From Diogma glabrata (lineage: Eukaryota; Arthropoda; Insecta; Diptera; Cylindrotomidae), in the NCBI GenBank assembly GCA_963693315.1, contig OY856186.1, positions 234,717,736 to 234,781,735 on the forward strand: DNA of 64,000 bases, written 5' to 3'. A program made the position numbers and the translations under genes. This document shows positions 40,026 to 52,200 of this stretch, piece by piece (the stretch's first letter is position 1; every line of letters begins with the position of its first letter). A model generated the notes under the pieces. That model saw nothing but the letters and a program-made list of their open reading frames with translations, was not told the DNA's origin and searched no databases.

Positions 40026-40424
40026 AGGAGGCGTGTAGACCTTACTAATGTTAAGGGAGGTGAAAATGAAAGCATGAGCAGAGATTTCAGGCACCCAGAA
40101 TTGATCACTAAGAAGAGTGAGAGAAGGATCACTGACAAGGAAGAAATCAATAAGGGTTCCAGAAGGTGAATTATAAGCATGATGAGTAGGAATATTATTG
40201 TGAACAAAATGTAGGTTGAGATGAGAACAGATGTCAGTTGCATAGGATAGAGTAGGAGGACTAAAAATGTTCGTGTTAAAGTCACCAAGAAGAATAATGT
40301 AAGGATAGCGATTAGAGAAAGTTGAAATTATGTCTCCAATTAGAGAGAATTTACCCTTACATAGGTAAGTGACAACAACTAGGATGCAAAGCCCATCGAG
40401 AATAACCTGAACAAGAACTTATCA
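40026..40424 (-). pseudogene. LINE endonuclease remnant (left arm)
   Basis: Minus-strand sequence encodes YIILLGDFNTNIF and a GTLIDFFLVSDPSLTLLSD segment, which are the GDFN and late motifs of an AP-type endonuclease. The N-terminal part is missing or out of frame. It connects directly to the ORF1 remnant on the 5' side. Confidence 0.7.
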
Positions 40425-41460
40425 TCATAAGTATGAATTTTTTTCGATTTGATTTTTTTGCTGACGTATAATGATTTCATATCTTACGACCCCCATTTCG
40501 AAAGTGGAGCCGGCAGAAGTGGCTATAAAGATGCTCGAGCTACCAATACCAAAGCTGGAGATAACGTTGGATTTCTTAAGTGCGCGAGCATGTTTGGTCA
40601 TGGAGGACAAGATAGGCGGAAGATTTTCACTAAGATGAATGAGATTAAGGAGCTTAAGGAAAGGGAAGATATCGGTAACGGGCAACCGTTTCTTTAAAAA
40701 GTAGGCCTCCATGACAGAGTCACGGCGAGAGACTGTTGATAGCTGGACTAAAATGATTGATTTGGTTTGGTTGATCCAAATACAGGATGAGATGTCGGAG
40801 GATGGAAGAAGAAATAGGAAAATTTTTCGAGCAGCAACATTGGGATCGGTGGAATTAGGAAGATCAGAGGCCAGAATATCCCGGCGTCTAAGTTCCCTCA
40901 GCATTTTAGTGTTTTTGAGTTTTACAGTGTGAAGATCGTTGTTGACATGTGCCAGATTGTTAACTATGATAGATTTAACAAGTGGTCCAATATTAAATTT
41001 AAGATTTAAGACATCATTAGACAATTGGTCATGATCGGCTCTAAGGGAGGCCAACTCTGTTTTTGTAGAGGTAAATTACTCTCTAAGAGTTTCAATTGAT
41101 GTGACAATGTCAGTTGCTTATTGTTTTGAGATGCAAAAAGCGCTGAAGATTTGTCCTGCTCAGAAAGATGTTTTTGAATTTGAGAAAGCTGTAGAGAAAA
41201 TAAAGAAAAGTCGAAAGATTCCGATTTGTTGGACTGTTTAGTTGTAGTTGTTTTTGTGCCTTTTTTAGGGCAGGTTGAGCAAGACCATGTAAGAGATGTG
41301 TTGGATACATGTTTAGAATCACTGGAAGATAGTTTAGAACAGAATTGATGGATCCATTGTAAGCCGTCATCACATTGAATACAGTGGTTTTTGTCATTAA
41401 CAGCTAATTTACAGTCCTAATTTACAGTTCTAATTCAGAGGAGGGGGTCATAGTGACAAA
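40425..41460 (-). pseudogene. LINE ORF1 remnant with PHD-like finger (left arm)
   Basis: Near 41400-41270 one minus frame reads HCIQCDDGLQWIHQFC and later WSCSTCPKKG, spacing typical of a PHD finger. It is followed by a Ser/Gln-rich stretch and a coiled-coil-like segment (SLRADHDQLSNDVLNLKFNI). The C-terminal 200 residues (RRDILASDLPNSTDPNVAAR..., AYFLKKRLPVTDIFPF) are open in 41054-40425. Frameshifts separate the parts. Confidence 0.65.
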
Positions 41461-42361
41461 GGTATAGGGGAAGAGAAGGGAAGGAAAATGGAAATGAGTA
41501 ATAATGCAAGGGAGAAATGTAGGTGAATTACGGGGATAAAAGGAGAAAAAGATTAGGTAATTGGATAAAATTTTGTAGTTGATAAAGTATATAAACTTTT
41601 ATAATTAACATTTTATTTCAGAATTATGATATGATAAATTTACCAGATTTTGTATGCAGTTCTACATTTCGCCGATTATTTGAATTATTATATACAGCTG
41701 TAGTTGTTCGAATTAGGTAGTAATGCAACCAAGTTTTTGGAGGAAAGCATTGTAACCAATGAACTTGTTGTTAAATATCTGGATTAATAAAAATGTCAAT
41801 GTTTATGATTTGTGCATATATTAAAATGGATGATAAAATTTTGTATACGGTTGACCAATGACACTCCGAAAAAGGTAATTTTGTCTAGAGTTAAGGGTTT
41901 AAATATTTGGGTTTCATACCACAGAATAATTTCATTCCACAGGATGATTGCTTTGAAGGTAATTTTTATGATTTTCATTTGTTTTGTGGCCTATGTTATC
42001 GGGCAAGTGCATAATAAAACCCCTTATTTGGTTAACTAACATTATTTTTCAAATTTCAGGAGCAGCAAATAAAAAATATAATCATTTCTTGACATGTTCT
42101 TCCAAACTATTATAAATTCTACGAAATTACGAACATGCAGCTGGTCTTCAAAATTCTAAAAATTATGGTTTATTTTTTAATGAACTGAATGGAATCCCTA
42201 CCGAACTGATAATGTTCCATTAACAATATATCAATGATGAAGTTTGTTATATTGTATTCGAAATTCCAGCTTAAGAAATTGTATACAAAAACTACTGAGC
42301 GTTGTTAGTTCGAATCGATTGATCGACCTCCGAGAAATTACTCGAAAAAATGAAGAAAGAG

Positions 42362-42475
42362 CAAGATAATTTTATATAATTAACACTGTTTGCCGTTGGC
42401 ACTTGGCGTTTTTTATTAAACTTATTAAATAAGTTATTTGCGTAAAGTAACAAGAGATTGACACAAGATAATTTT
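42362..42475. mobile_element. Left-arm-specific 90-bp insertion with 12-bp flanking repeat
   Basis: CAAGATAATTTT occurs at 42362-42373 and again at 42464-42475, with 90 bp between. The corresponding site in the right arm (about 45160) has a single copy and no insert. This could be a small transposon insertion or a slippage duplication. Confidence 0.65.
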
Positions 42476-42894
42476 CTTGGAGTTAACACATTTATTATTA
42501 TAAAAACATTTAATTTCTTTACGTAGAAAAGTATATCTTAATCAAACAAGCATAAAATAAATAAATACAGATAATAACTTAAATCAGAACAAGACACAGG
42601 AGTGAGAAAACTTCAATTTGATATTTTTTAAACTTAAACAACACTTATAGCGACCTAGAATAATATTTAATTATCAATTGTATTTATTATTTATATTTAA
42701 AAGTGAAAATACATATTATAATAAAGGAGCTTTAGCAATTAAGAACAAAAAAATAAAAACCTTTTTCATAAAATGAAAACTTTAGAGCTTCTAAAACAAC
42801 TAATTTGTTTTCGGTTAATTTGAATGAAGAATAATCATCGCATGCTAAATTTGAATTTTTAAACTTTTAATTTAGATGTTCGCCACATAACTTA

Positions 42895-44030
42895 TGAAAA
42901 ATTTATGAACGTTGACTTTAAAGCTTTGAGGATTCAAGTCATCAGGGAAAACCCAGGAAGGTAAGGCATTCCAAAGATGATAGACTCAGTAGTAAAAGTC
43001 ACGTTGGAAGGCTACAGTTCTACACCGAATTATTTGAATCGCAAAGGGATGGGGCGCTACAGTTGCTCTGGTGTGACGCGAAAGGTTTGCTGATTTAGGT
43101 AAAATCAATTTGATCTCATCAGAAGCTCGTTCATCCATAATATATTTTTAAAATATAGACAAATCAGCAACATTTCTACTGTGCTGCAAGGAATCAAGAC
43201 CGTTAGTAAGACTTGAGTTACCAATGAGTTTATTAGCTCTACGCTGTACATAATCAAGGCAATTAAGACTACTCAAGTAAGCTCCACCCCATATGTGAGA
43301 ACAGTATTCCATACAGGGACGTATAAAAGATTTATAAACTAAGAAGTTATTCACTATTGAAAAACTTACGACATCGCCCTAAAAATCCTAGCTTTTGAAC
43401 AGCATTCTTAGCCAGATTAAAATTATTAATATTCATATTATTTTCAATCTCAACTTCTAGAAGACTGACAGACTCATTCTCTAAAAGATTTTTGGGGCCA
43501 AACGTTAATGGAAAAGGATTAGGTGTCGTTATTCTAGAAAAATGACAAACCTGTGTTTTGCTTGTACTGAATTCAACACTGTTAACAATACCCCAATCCA
43601 TAATTGTTTTAAGATCAGTGTTAAGGGAATCTATCAATTTTAACCTACAGTCGCTAAGGGCTAAGGGTGTATATAATTTAGGTGCTTCATGAGACGCATG
43701 AAGCGTGCTATCATCAGCAAAACTATGTATAGGATGAACCGTTGAATCTAACAAATCATTAATATAGATAAGAAAAAGAGTTGGTGACAAAGCGGAACCT
43801 TGAGGAACTTCTGCATTAATTGAAAAAGGATTCGATGATACACCGTCAACATTAACCCGAAATTTTCGATCAGATATAAAGCTCTGTGTCCAAGATATAA
43901 GGTGCTCGTCTAAACCATAGGATCTCAATTTGCATATAAGGTTGTCATGCCATACTTTGTCAAATGCTTTGGAAATATCAAGAGCCACACCGAATGTTTC
44001 TCAAAAGTTCTCAAGCGACTTGTTCCAGAT
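42895..44030 (-). pseudogene. LINE ORF2 fragment in the palindrome spacer
   Basis: Minus strand: ALDISKAFDKVWHDNLICKL, then a GSALSPTLFLIYINDLL block, SFADDSTLHASH, LEVEIENNMNINNF and, after a frameshift near 43350, LVYKSFIRPCMEYCSHIWGG. The C terminus (LWNALPSWVFPDDLNPQSFK) ends near 42900. It is related to, but distinct from, the 30.6-32.4 kb copy. The 5' end is truncated at about 44030. Confidence 0.8.
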
Positions 44031-44049
44031 ATGAGTGACAAAAGACAGT

Positions 44050-44286
44050 AAGGCCCGCTATACACCTGAGCTAAACTATGCAAAATATGCGAACTATGTT
44101 TTTTAAAAATAATGTATATAACGTAATTATAGAAAAAAACATTACGGAAACAAAACATTTAAAAAAGGAAAGAAAAACGGAAACATTACATTTTTTTAAA
44201 AAGCTTTTATCGCATTAAAACATTAGTTTTTTAAAAACATAGTTCGCATATTTCGCATAGTTTAGCTCAGGTGTATAGCCCGCCTT
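44050..44286. mobile_element. MITE with ~55-bp terminal inverted repeats
   Basis: The left end ggcccgctatacacctgagc... is matched in reverse by ...gctcaggtgtatagcccgcc, continuing through ctaaactatgc and atatgcgaactatgttttttaaaaa. The ends differ at two bases. TAA lies on both sides, a possible 3-bp target duplication (Harbinger-like, tentative). Confidence 0.7.
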
Positions 44287-44517
44287 AATCTCCCGTCGCT
44301 CTTCCCTTTCGAAAGCCGTATTTTCTCTCATTGAGTGTGTAATGAACTAATTTATTCTCCAGCAAAAGTTTAAAATTTGCGAAAGAATAAAATTTATTAC
44401 GAATTGATTACACTACTTTATTTTCTGACAAAGAATTGTGAATTATATAAAATAAAAACATTTTCTTTAATTAAAATAATAAATCTTTATTGTTTTAATT
44501 ATAAATCAAATTTCTGA

Positions 44518-44612
44518 TTAAAGCCGTGTTCGATTTGACTGAAACAACTGAGGCAACTGAAAAATTAAATGCAATTGTTGTTGTTGCTTTTTCAGTCAAA
44601 TCGAAAGCACCT
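44518..44612. repeat. Short palindromic repeat
   Basis: gtgttcgatttgactgaaac is complementary to tttcagtcaaatcgaaagcac across a loop of about 45 bp. Confidence 0.55.
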
Positions 44613-46079
44613 TAAATGAAGCCTTGATGATAAAAAACCCCATCCCATACAATCAACCAAATTCACCTAAACGAGAATAAGAGAATTTCACTTAAAATTT
44701 GATTTTTGAACAAAACGTATCAAAGCCATTGTGATTATGTGGCGAACATCTAAATTAAAAGTTTAAATTTAGCATGCGATGATTATTCTTCATTCAAATT
44801 AAACGAAAACAAAATAGTTGTTTTAGAAGCTCTAAAGTTTTCATTTCATGAAAAAGGTTTTTATTTTTTTGTTCTTAATTGCTAAAGCTCCTTTATTATA
44901 ATATGTATTTTCACTTTTAAATATAAATAATAAATACAATTGATAATTAAATATTATTCTACGTCGCTATAAGTGTTGTTTAAGTTTAAAAAATATCAAA
45001 ATGAAGTTTTTGTTAAGAAACTACAATTAACTCACTCCTGTGTCTTGTTCTGATTTAAGTTATCATCTGTATTTATTTATTTTATGCTTGTTTGATTAAG
45101 ATATACTTTTGTACGTAAAGAAATTAAATGTTTTTATAATAATAAATGTGTTAACTCCAAGAAAATTATCTTGCTCTTTCTTCATTTTTTCGAATAATTT
45201 CTCGGAGGTCGATCAATCGATTCGAACCAACAACGCTCAGTAGTTTTTGTATACAATTTCTTAAGCTGGAATTTCGAATACAATATAACAAACTTCATCA
45301 TTGATATATTGTTAATGGGACATTATCAGTTCGGTAGGGATTCCATTCAGTTCATTAAAAAATAAACCATAATTTTTAGAATTTTGAAGACCAGCTGCAT
45401 GTTCGTAATTTCGTAGAATTTATAATAGTTTGGAAGAACATGTCAAGCAATGATTATATTTTTTATTTGCTGCTCCTGAAATTTGAAAAATAATGTTAGT
45501 TAACCAAATAAGCGGTTTTATTATGCACTTGCCCGATAACATAGGCCACAAAACAAATGAAAATCATAAAAATTACCTTCAAAGCAATCATCCTGTGGAA
45601 TGAAATTATTTTGTGGTATGAAACCCAAATATTTAAACCCTTAACTCTAGACAAAATTACCTTTTTCGGAGTGTCATTGATCAACCGTATACAAAATTTT
45701 ATCATCCATTTTAATATATGCACAAATCATAAACATTGACATTTTTATTAATCCAGATATTTAACAACAAGTTCATTGCTTACAATGCTTTCCTCCAAAA
45801 ACTTGGTTGCATTACTACCTAATTCGAACAACTACAGCTGTATATAATAATTCAAATAATCGGCGAAATGTAGAACTGCATACAAAATCTGGTAAATTTA
45901 TCATATCATAATTCTGAAATAAAATGTTAATTATAAAAGTTTATATACTTTATCAACTACAAAATTTTATCCAATTACCTAATCTTTTTCTCCTTTTATC
46001 CCCGTAATTCACCTACATTTCTCCCTTGCATTATTACTCATTTCCATTTTCCTTCCCTTCTCTTCCCCTATACCTTTGT

Positions 46080-47110
46080 CACTATGACCCCCTCCTCTGA
46101 ATTAGAACTGTAAATTAGGACTGTAAATTAGCTGTTAATGACAAAAACCACTGTATTCAATGTGATGACTGCTTACAATGGATCCATCAATTCTGTTCTA
46201 AACTATCTTCCAGTGATTTTTCTAAACATGTATCCAACACATCTCTTATATGGTCTTGCTCAACCTGCCCTAAAAAAGGCACAAACACAACTACAACTAA
46301 ACAGTCAAACAAATCGGCATCTTTCGACTTTTCTTTATTTTCTCTACAGCTTTCTCAAATTCAAAAACATCTTTCTGAGCAGGACAAATCTTCAGCGCTT
46401 TTCGCATCTCAAAACAATAAGCAACTGACATTGTCGCATCAATTGAAACTCTTAGAGAGTAATTTACCTCTACAAAAAAAGAGTTGGCCTCCCTTAGAGC
46501 CGATCATGAACAATTGTCTAATGATGTCTTAAATCTTAAATTTAATATTGGACCACTTGTTAAATCTATCATAGTTAACAATCTGGCACATGTCAACAAA
46601 TCTTCACACTGTAAAACTCAAAAACACTAAAATGCTGAGGGAACTTAGACGCCGGGATATTCTGGTCTCTGATCTTCCTAATTCCACCGATCCCAATGTT
46701 GCTGATCGAAAAATTTTCCTATTTCTTCTTCCATCCTCCGACATCTCATCCTGTATTTGGATCAACCAAACCAAATCAATCATTTTAGTCCATCTATCAA
46801 CAGTCTCTCGCCATGACTATGTCATGGAGGCCTACTTTTTAAAGAAACGGTTGCCCGTTACCGATATCTTCCCTTTCCTTAAGCTCCTTAATCTCATTCA
46901 TCTTAGTGAAAATCTTCCGCCTATCTTGTCCTCCATGGCCAAACATGCTCGCGCACTCAAGAAATCCAACGTTATCTCCAGCTTTGGTATTGGTAGCTCG
47001 AGCATCTTTATAGCCACTTCTGCCGGCTCCACTTTCGAAATGGAGGTCGTAAGATATGAAATCATTATACGTCAGCAAAAAAATCAAATCGAAAAAAATT
47101 CATACTTATG
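46080..47110 (+). pseudogene. LINE ORF1 remnant with PHD-like finger (right arm)
   Basis: Mirror copy of 40425-41460. It has the same PHD-like region near 46140-46270 and the same C-terminal segment (46590-47111). By eye it differs by about ten amino acid changes and a few indels, for example one extra base pair set near 46220. Confidence 0.65.
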
Positions 47111-47523
47111 ATGATTCTGATGCCGAGGCAGTTCTTGTTCAGGTTATTCTCGATGGGCTTTGCATCCTAGTTGTTGTCACTTACCTATGTAAGGGTAAAT
47201 TCTCTCTAATTGAAGACATAATTTCACCTTTCTCTAATCGCTATCCTTACATTATTCTTCTTGGTGACTTTAACACGAACATTTTTAGTCCTCCTACTCT
47301 ATCCTGTGCAACTGACATCTGTTCTCATCTCAACCTACATTTTGTTCACAATAATATTCCTACTCATCATGCTTATAATTCACCTTCTGGAACCCTTATT
47401 GATTTCTTCCTTGTCAGTGATCCTTCTCTCACTCTTCTTAGTGATCCATTCTGGGTGGCTGAAATCTCTGCTCATGCTTTCATTTTCACCTCCCTTAACA
47501 TTAGTAAGGTCTATACGCCTCCT
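47056..47523 (+). pseudogene. LINE endonuclease remnant (right arm)
   Basis: Open frame 47056-47526 with YIILLGDFNTNIF and GTLIDFFLVSDPSLTLLSDP. It ends at the Jockey-like insertion. The open frame here shows the endonuclease is less damaged than in the left arm. Confidence 0.72.
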
Positions 47524-50030
47524 TAATAAAGCGCTGATTGTTCAATTACCTCAGAGGTCGCCAAATATATGTTGAGTTCCGTAACAGCAAGTCCAAAATG
47601 AGAGTGCTAAGACAAGGAGTTCCTCAAGGCGGAGTTCTCTCACCGTCATTATTCAATCTCTACCTAAGGAATTTGCCTACCCCACCAGAAGGAATAACTA
47701 TCACGTCATATGCAGACGACTGCACAGTGCTTGCAACAGGAAATAACCTGCAGCAACTCACAAATATCCTGAATACCTACCATAATATTATAAATGATTG
47801 GTTCACAACCAGAAAACTAAAACTTTCCACTGAAAAGTCCACTTCTACACTTATTACCACATGGACGAAGGAGGTAAATTCAACACTAAGCATCTGCATA
47901 GACAACATACTTATTCCTACAGTGAAAAATCCGAAACAGCTGGGTGTAACATTCGACCCACTGCTTAAATTCAATGCTCATGCACAACTATACGGAATAC
48001 GCATGGAGGGATCAGTTTTTATTAATTTGTTAATTTTTTTCTATTTTTTGATCCACGGGTGTGACAACCCCGCGTACTCCAGTCCCTGCTATTGGTTATG
48101 AGTTAACGTGAGTGAGTTAACATGAGTTAACGAGTTAACGTGAGATATCACATACCACTGGCAATAGCAGTGAGATATCACTAGCCAAGGTGATATCTTA
48201 GGGGTGCTGGCGGATGAACTGTATTCAGTCAACGGTAGCACTCTCAATCTTAGCTAATGAATATTCCTTGACGCTGGAATGCTGTAGCTTGCTCGAAGAA
48301 ACGAGCCTTCATATAACTATATATCTGAGCTTTAATCATTGAAAAATATACTGCGTCCCATAATCAAGGATTATGCCATTAGCTGGACTATTGGCAAACC
48401 AATTTTAGTTTTGTTCCTGCAAATTTTTAAAACAAATTTGCTTTTTATCTCTTATTTTATTTTTATTTTTCCTATCCTATCACGAAATATTGGCCTATGT
48501 CATATTTTTCTGTTCGTGTTTTCCAAAATCTTTGCTTGGCTCACTTCAATACACTTGGTAACCTTGCTTAATGCTTAATCTCTTCTTGTTGGATGCTGTT
48601 TTTGAGTTTTGGTTGTCATGTGGGCTGCTGCTTCTATTTTCTTGCTTTAATTTTGGTCTCAGTCTCTTGTCTCGTGACACTGGATTGGGACTTGAATTAT
48701 TGCATTTTTTTCTTCTTTCTTTTTTTTTCACTTTGAATGCTATACTTCTTGCACTGGCATTGGTGTAGTAGGTTAGTTGTAAATTGGTATGTGTTGTTAA
48801 GATGAGTGATGAAGTAATTTTTTTTTTATATTGAATTAATTTATTGTTATTGTTATTAGTTATATTAATTTTGAAGCTAGTCTTGTTGGCTGTTTTCTTA
48901 CAGTTTATCTGATCAAATTGTAAATAAGACTTATTAGTCTCAATTTGTATATTTTTTGCCGGAATAAATAAAAATAAAATATTTTATATGTGATAGGATT
49001 TATGGTTTAGTTATCCATTATTTAACAAAAAATATTAAAAAAAAAAAAACAGATTTGCGTCCATTAACATCCTTAGAACGCATGTTGTTGTGGGACATTG
49101 GTCTTAAAAGGTTTTTATGTGTTGTTGTGACACATATTGTAATGCCTACTACACATCACATTTTATTAAAAAAAAAAATAATAAACTCAAGCTTGAAAAA
49201 CAGGAACAACGCATTGAAAGCACTAGCGGGTAGTTCATGGGGCGAAGATAAAAATACGATCTTAACAACGTACAAAGCAATAGGAAGACCAATTATAAAT
49301 TATGCTGCGCCCATATGAACCCCTCAAGTTGCCAACACTCACTGGAATAAGCTACAAACAACACAAAATGCTGCCTTGCGAACCGCAACCGGATGTCACC
49401 TGATGGCCCACCGTGATCATTTACACGAGGAAAGTAACATATTGCCGGTCCGTGAACATAATGAAATGCTAACCAAACAATATTTATTGGCCTGTCACAA
49501 AGAGCAACATCCTTGCAATGACACCTTAACTATGATAGAATCCACCCAGAGACATAAGGAAGACAGCAAAATGCTTTCTGCAAGACATCAGTCAGAGATA
49601 GCCAGGTTACTGATAACATCGACGAATCTACATATAGAACTGGCTTAAAAACACTCCACACCAAAACGGTTGAAAATGCAATAAAGAACTATATTCTAAA
49701 TCGGGTTCAAAATAAAAAGCCACCAAAAGTCGCTGCCGAAGAGGTCCAATTGCCCCGTAGCACTAGATCCATCCTAGCTCAACTTAGATCCGGTTGGTCA
49801 CGCATCCTAAACAACTACATGAGTAGAATTGATTCTGATATTATTGACAAGTGTCCCGCATGTGAGGGCACGCCACACGATGTAGACCACCTATTTAATT
49901 GTCCTGAAAATGTAATCAACTTGACGAAGGAAGATTTGTGGTACCGCCCAAGGGCAGTAGCAGAGTTCCTGAATCTGGACATGGAGCCGGAGGATTAGCA
50001 CCAAAACTGTCGCTACAACAACAACAACAT
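47524..50030 (+). mobile_element. Jockey-like LINE fragment (right arm)
   Basis: Mirror copy of 37995-40025. Flanks are ACGCCTCCT (47515-47523) and ACTCCTCCT (50031-50039), the same duplication with one later change. RT with QGGVLSPSLF and SYADDCTVLATG at 47538-48101; C terminus at 49750-49998; (CAA)n tail before 50030. It is 477 bp longer than the left copy because of the nested insertion at 48509. Confidence 0.82.
48509..48978 (+). mobile_element. Right-arm-specific LINE 3' end (470 bp) with 7-bp target duplication
   Basis: The insert ends in an A-rich aataaataaaaataaa tail. ATATTTT occurs on both sides (48502-48508 and 48979-48985). The left arm keeps the empty site, gtcATATTTTatatgtg in the corresponding orientation near 39042-39058. 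This is a clean retrotransposition event later than the arm duplication. Confidence 0.88.
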
Positions 50031-52200
50031 ACTCCTCCTGCAGTACTTTACCATGATTACAAAAGTGTTAACATCGAAAATATTTCGTCTGACAGATTTC
50101 TCACCCTTTTATAATCTTACTGACTCTGAATCAAAATTCCAATTTTTAAATAATTTGCTTCTCATCCTCCTCAACAAGCATGCTCCTCTTCGTTCCTTCT
50201 TTCGTCCTCCTCCCAATTCTATATCCTTAACCCCAGAAATGCTCCACATTCGCAACCTCCGTGATTTGTCATTTAAAGCCTACAAAGCCAACCCATCTTC
50301 TGCTTGCTGGAAACTTTTTTGCATTTATCGCAACCATTTCAAATCACTAATACAAAAGGCCAAACTCGATCTTGGGGCCAAAATGTTCTCTGACTTGCCT
50401 TCCGGAAAAGCTATGTGGTCTAACCTATCAGTAATCGGAGCCATTAATCCGTCTTCCGAATCCCCCCCATTAACGTTCCTGAATTTAACTCCCTCAATCA
50501 ATCCTTTGTTTCTGCCAGCTCCTTCCCTTCTCTTCCTCGTTCTGATTCCTCTATTCCTGAACACCCTAGGTCCTTCTCATTTCACTCTGTTACCCTCTCT
50601 GAAATTGAATTTGCCCTCTACTCCATTTCCTCTAATGCAGTCGGTTCCGATGGCATTCCCATTAAATTCCTCAAAATCCTTTTTCCTTTCATCTTTACCC
50701 ACACCCTCAATCTTATAAACCATACCATTATGACATCTTCCTTTCCCACCTCCTGGAAATTCGCCACTGTACGACCTATCCCAAAAAGGGCAGTGATGAC
50801 TACCGTCCGATCAGCGTTCTGCCTGCTTTCTCCAAGGTCTTCGAGAAGGTTATAAAAAGCCAGATTATTAAACACACTAACTCCGATAATCTACTTTCTG
50901 ATCTCCAATCTGACTTTTGTAACCATTGTAGCACTACTCATACGCTTATTGACATCTCTGATCGACTTCGTAGGAACGTAACAACAAGCTAATATCCATT
51001 CTTTACTCCTTGATTTCAGTAAGACTTTCGACTTTATCGACCATGCAACTCTCATCCACACACTTAAATCTCAATTTCGTTTTGCTACTTCCACCTGAAA
51101 ATTAAATTTCTCATATCTTTCTGGTCGATCTCAATGTGTAGCCTCTGATAATCTCTCCTTATCCTCCATTCCTGTACTCAAAGGTGTTCCTTAAGGCTTC
51201 ATTCTCGGTCCTTTCCTATTCTTCATTTATATTATCGATATCACCTCAATTATTAAATTTTCTTCACTTCATTTGTTTGCAGACGACGTTCAAATCGTTC
51301 ATGCGCTTCCAATCCCTGATCTTCGGCGATGTTTCCGTGAAATTAACCTTGACCTAGCTGAAATCTCGCATTTGGCTCACAGAAACATGCTCACTTTGAA
51401 CCCATCCAAAACTGTCCGCCTCTCCTTCGCAACAATGGACTTGCTGTCTTTTTGGAGGTATTCCCATTAATTTCGTTGAACATGCCAAGAGTCTTGGTAT
51501 CATTATTGACCAGAACCTTTCTTGGAAACCCCATATTAATTATGTTATAGGCCGTGCTACTGCAACAATGAGGAGGCTCTACAGTCTTCATCATTTCCTT
51601 CCCTTGCATATAAAGAAGCTTCTTGTTCATGCATTAGTAATGCCTATCTTTAACTATGGGATCGAAATTTACTCGGAATGCACTCTGGAAGGGATATCTG
51701 GTCTTACAAAATCATTCAATTGGGCAGTTCGTTTTGTTTATAATTTAAAAATCCGTCATCATGTCTCTCTCTTTGCTATCAACCTTCTTGGTACCTCCTT
51801 CATCTCCTGTTACTTCTCTTTAAAATTTTCAAATTTCAATATCCAGCCTATATGTTGCCTTGGTTCACCTTAAGTTCTTCCCGTAAAGTCCAAAAAATTA
51901 TCCTCCCTTCCGTCTCCTTTAACTCTTGGGCTTCTTCGTACTGGGTGGCGATTTTGTCATGTTATCTCACTAGTGAGATAAAATATTTGTCTTTAATTGA
52001 TTATATTAGATAAAAGAAATCATTTAGAAATAATTTTTTTATCTCACTAGGTAGATAGCATGACAAAATCACCACCCTGTATATTCGTGTCTCTAAACTT
52101 TTCAATACACTTCCAGCTGATCTAAAGAAATTTAACGTTTCTACTCATGCACTCAAAACCAATGTTCACAACCATCTGAACTCCTTATAGGTCACTTACC
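50031..52200 (+). pseudogene. LINE ORF2 reverse transcriptase remnant (right arm)
   Basis: Mirror of 36000-37985. Segments: 50053-50718 (linker before RT, then frameshifted), 51273-51470 (MFADDVQIVHALPIPDLRR, FADD intact), 51568-51873 (RRLYSLHHFLPLHIKKLLVH, GISGLTKSFNWAVRF). Several stops and frameshifts differ from the left arm. A MITE interrupts its C-terminal part at 51944. Confidence 0.74.
51944..52076. mobile_element. MITE, 133 bp, right arm only
   Basis: Inverted ends GGTGGCGATTTTGTCATG / CATGACAAAATCACCACC enclose ttatctcacta... and ...atctcactagg. CTG flanks it on both sides (51941-51943, 52077-52079). The left arm has the empty site (cgtactgtatattcg equivalent near 36080). Its core matches the MITE at 54627-54785. 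Confidence 0.88.

Larger units (their letters stand above)
35785..41460 (-). mobile_element. CR1-like LINE in the left arm, interrupted at 37995-40025
   Basis: Read on the minus strand, the order is ORF1 with a PHD-like finger, endonuclease, (insert), reverse transcriptase, C terminus (LFNTLPADLKKFNVSTHALK) and an A-rich aataaataaataaaa tail near 35800. PHD fingers in ORF1 are known from CR1-type LINEs. Multiple frameshifts and stops make it inactive. The right arm holds the same copy at about 46080-52362, so it predates the arm duplication. Confidence 0.75.
35395..42891. repeat. Left arm of the giant inverted repeat
   Basis: It pairs with 44739-52744. Corresponding landmarks include 36153-36458/51568-51873, 38030-38278/49750-49998, 39448-40011/47538-48101 and 41796-41978/45557-45739. 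The inner edge lies at ttagatgttcgccacataa. Sequence private to this arm: about 24 bp near 35690-35715 and about 102 bp at 42374-42475. Confidence 0.92.
42892..44738. other. Spacer of the giant palindrome
   Basis: 1.85 kb of unique sequence between the arms. It contains a decayed LINE (minus), a 237-bp inverted-repeat element and a short hairpin, and no transposase. Confidence 0.85.
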
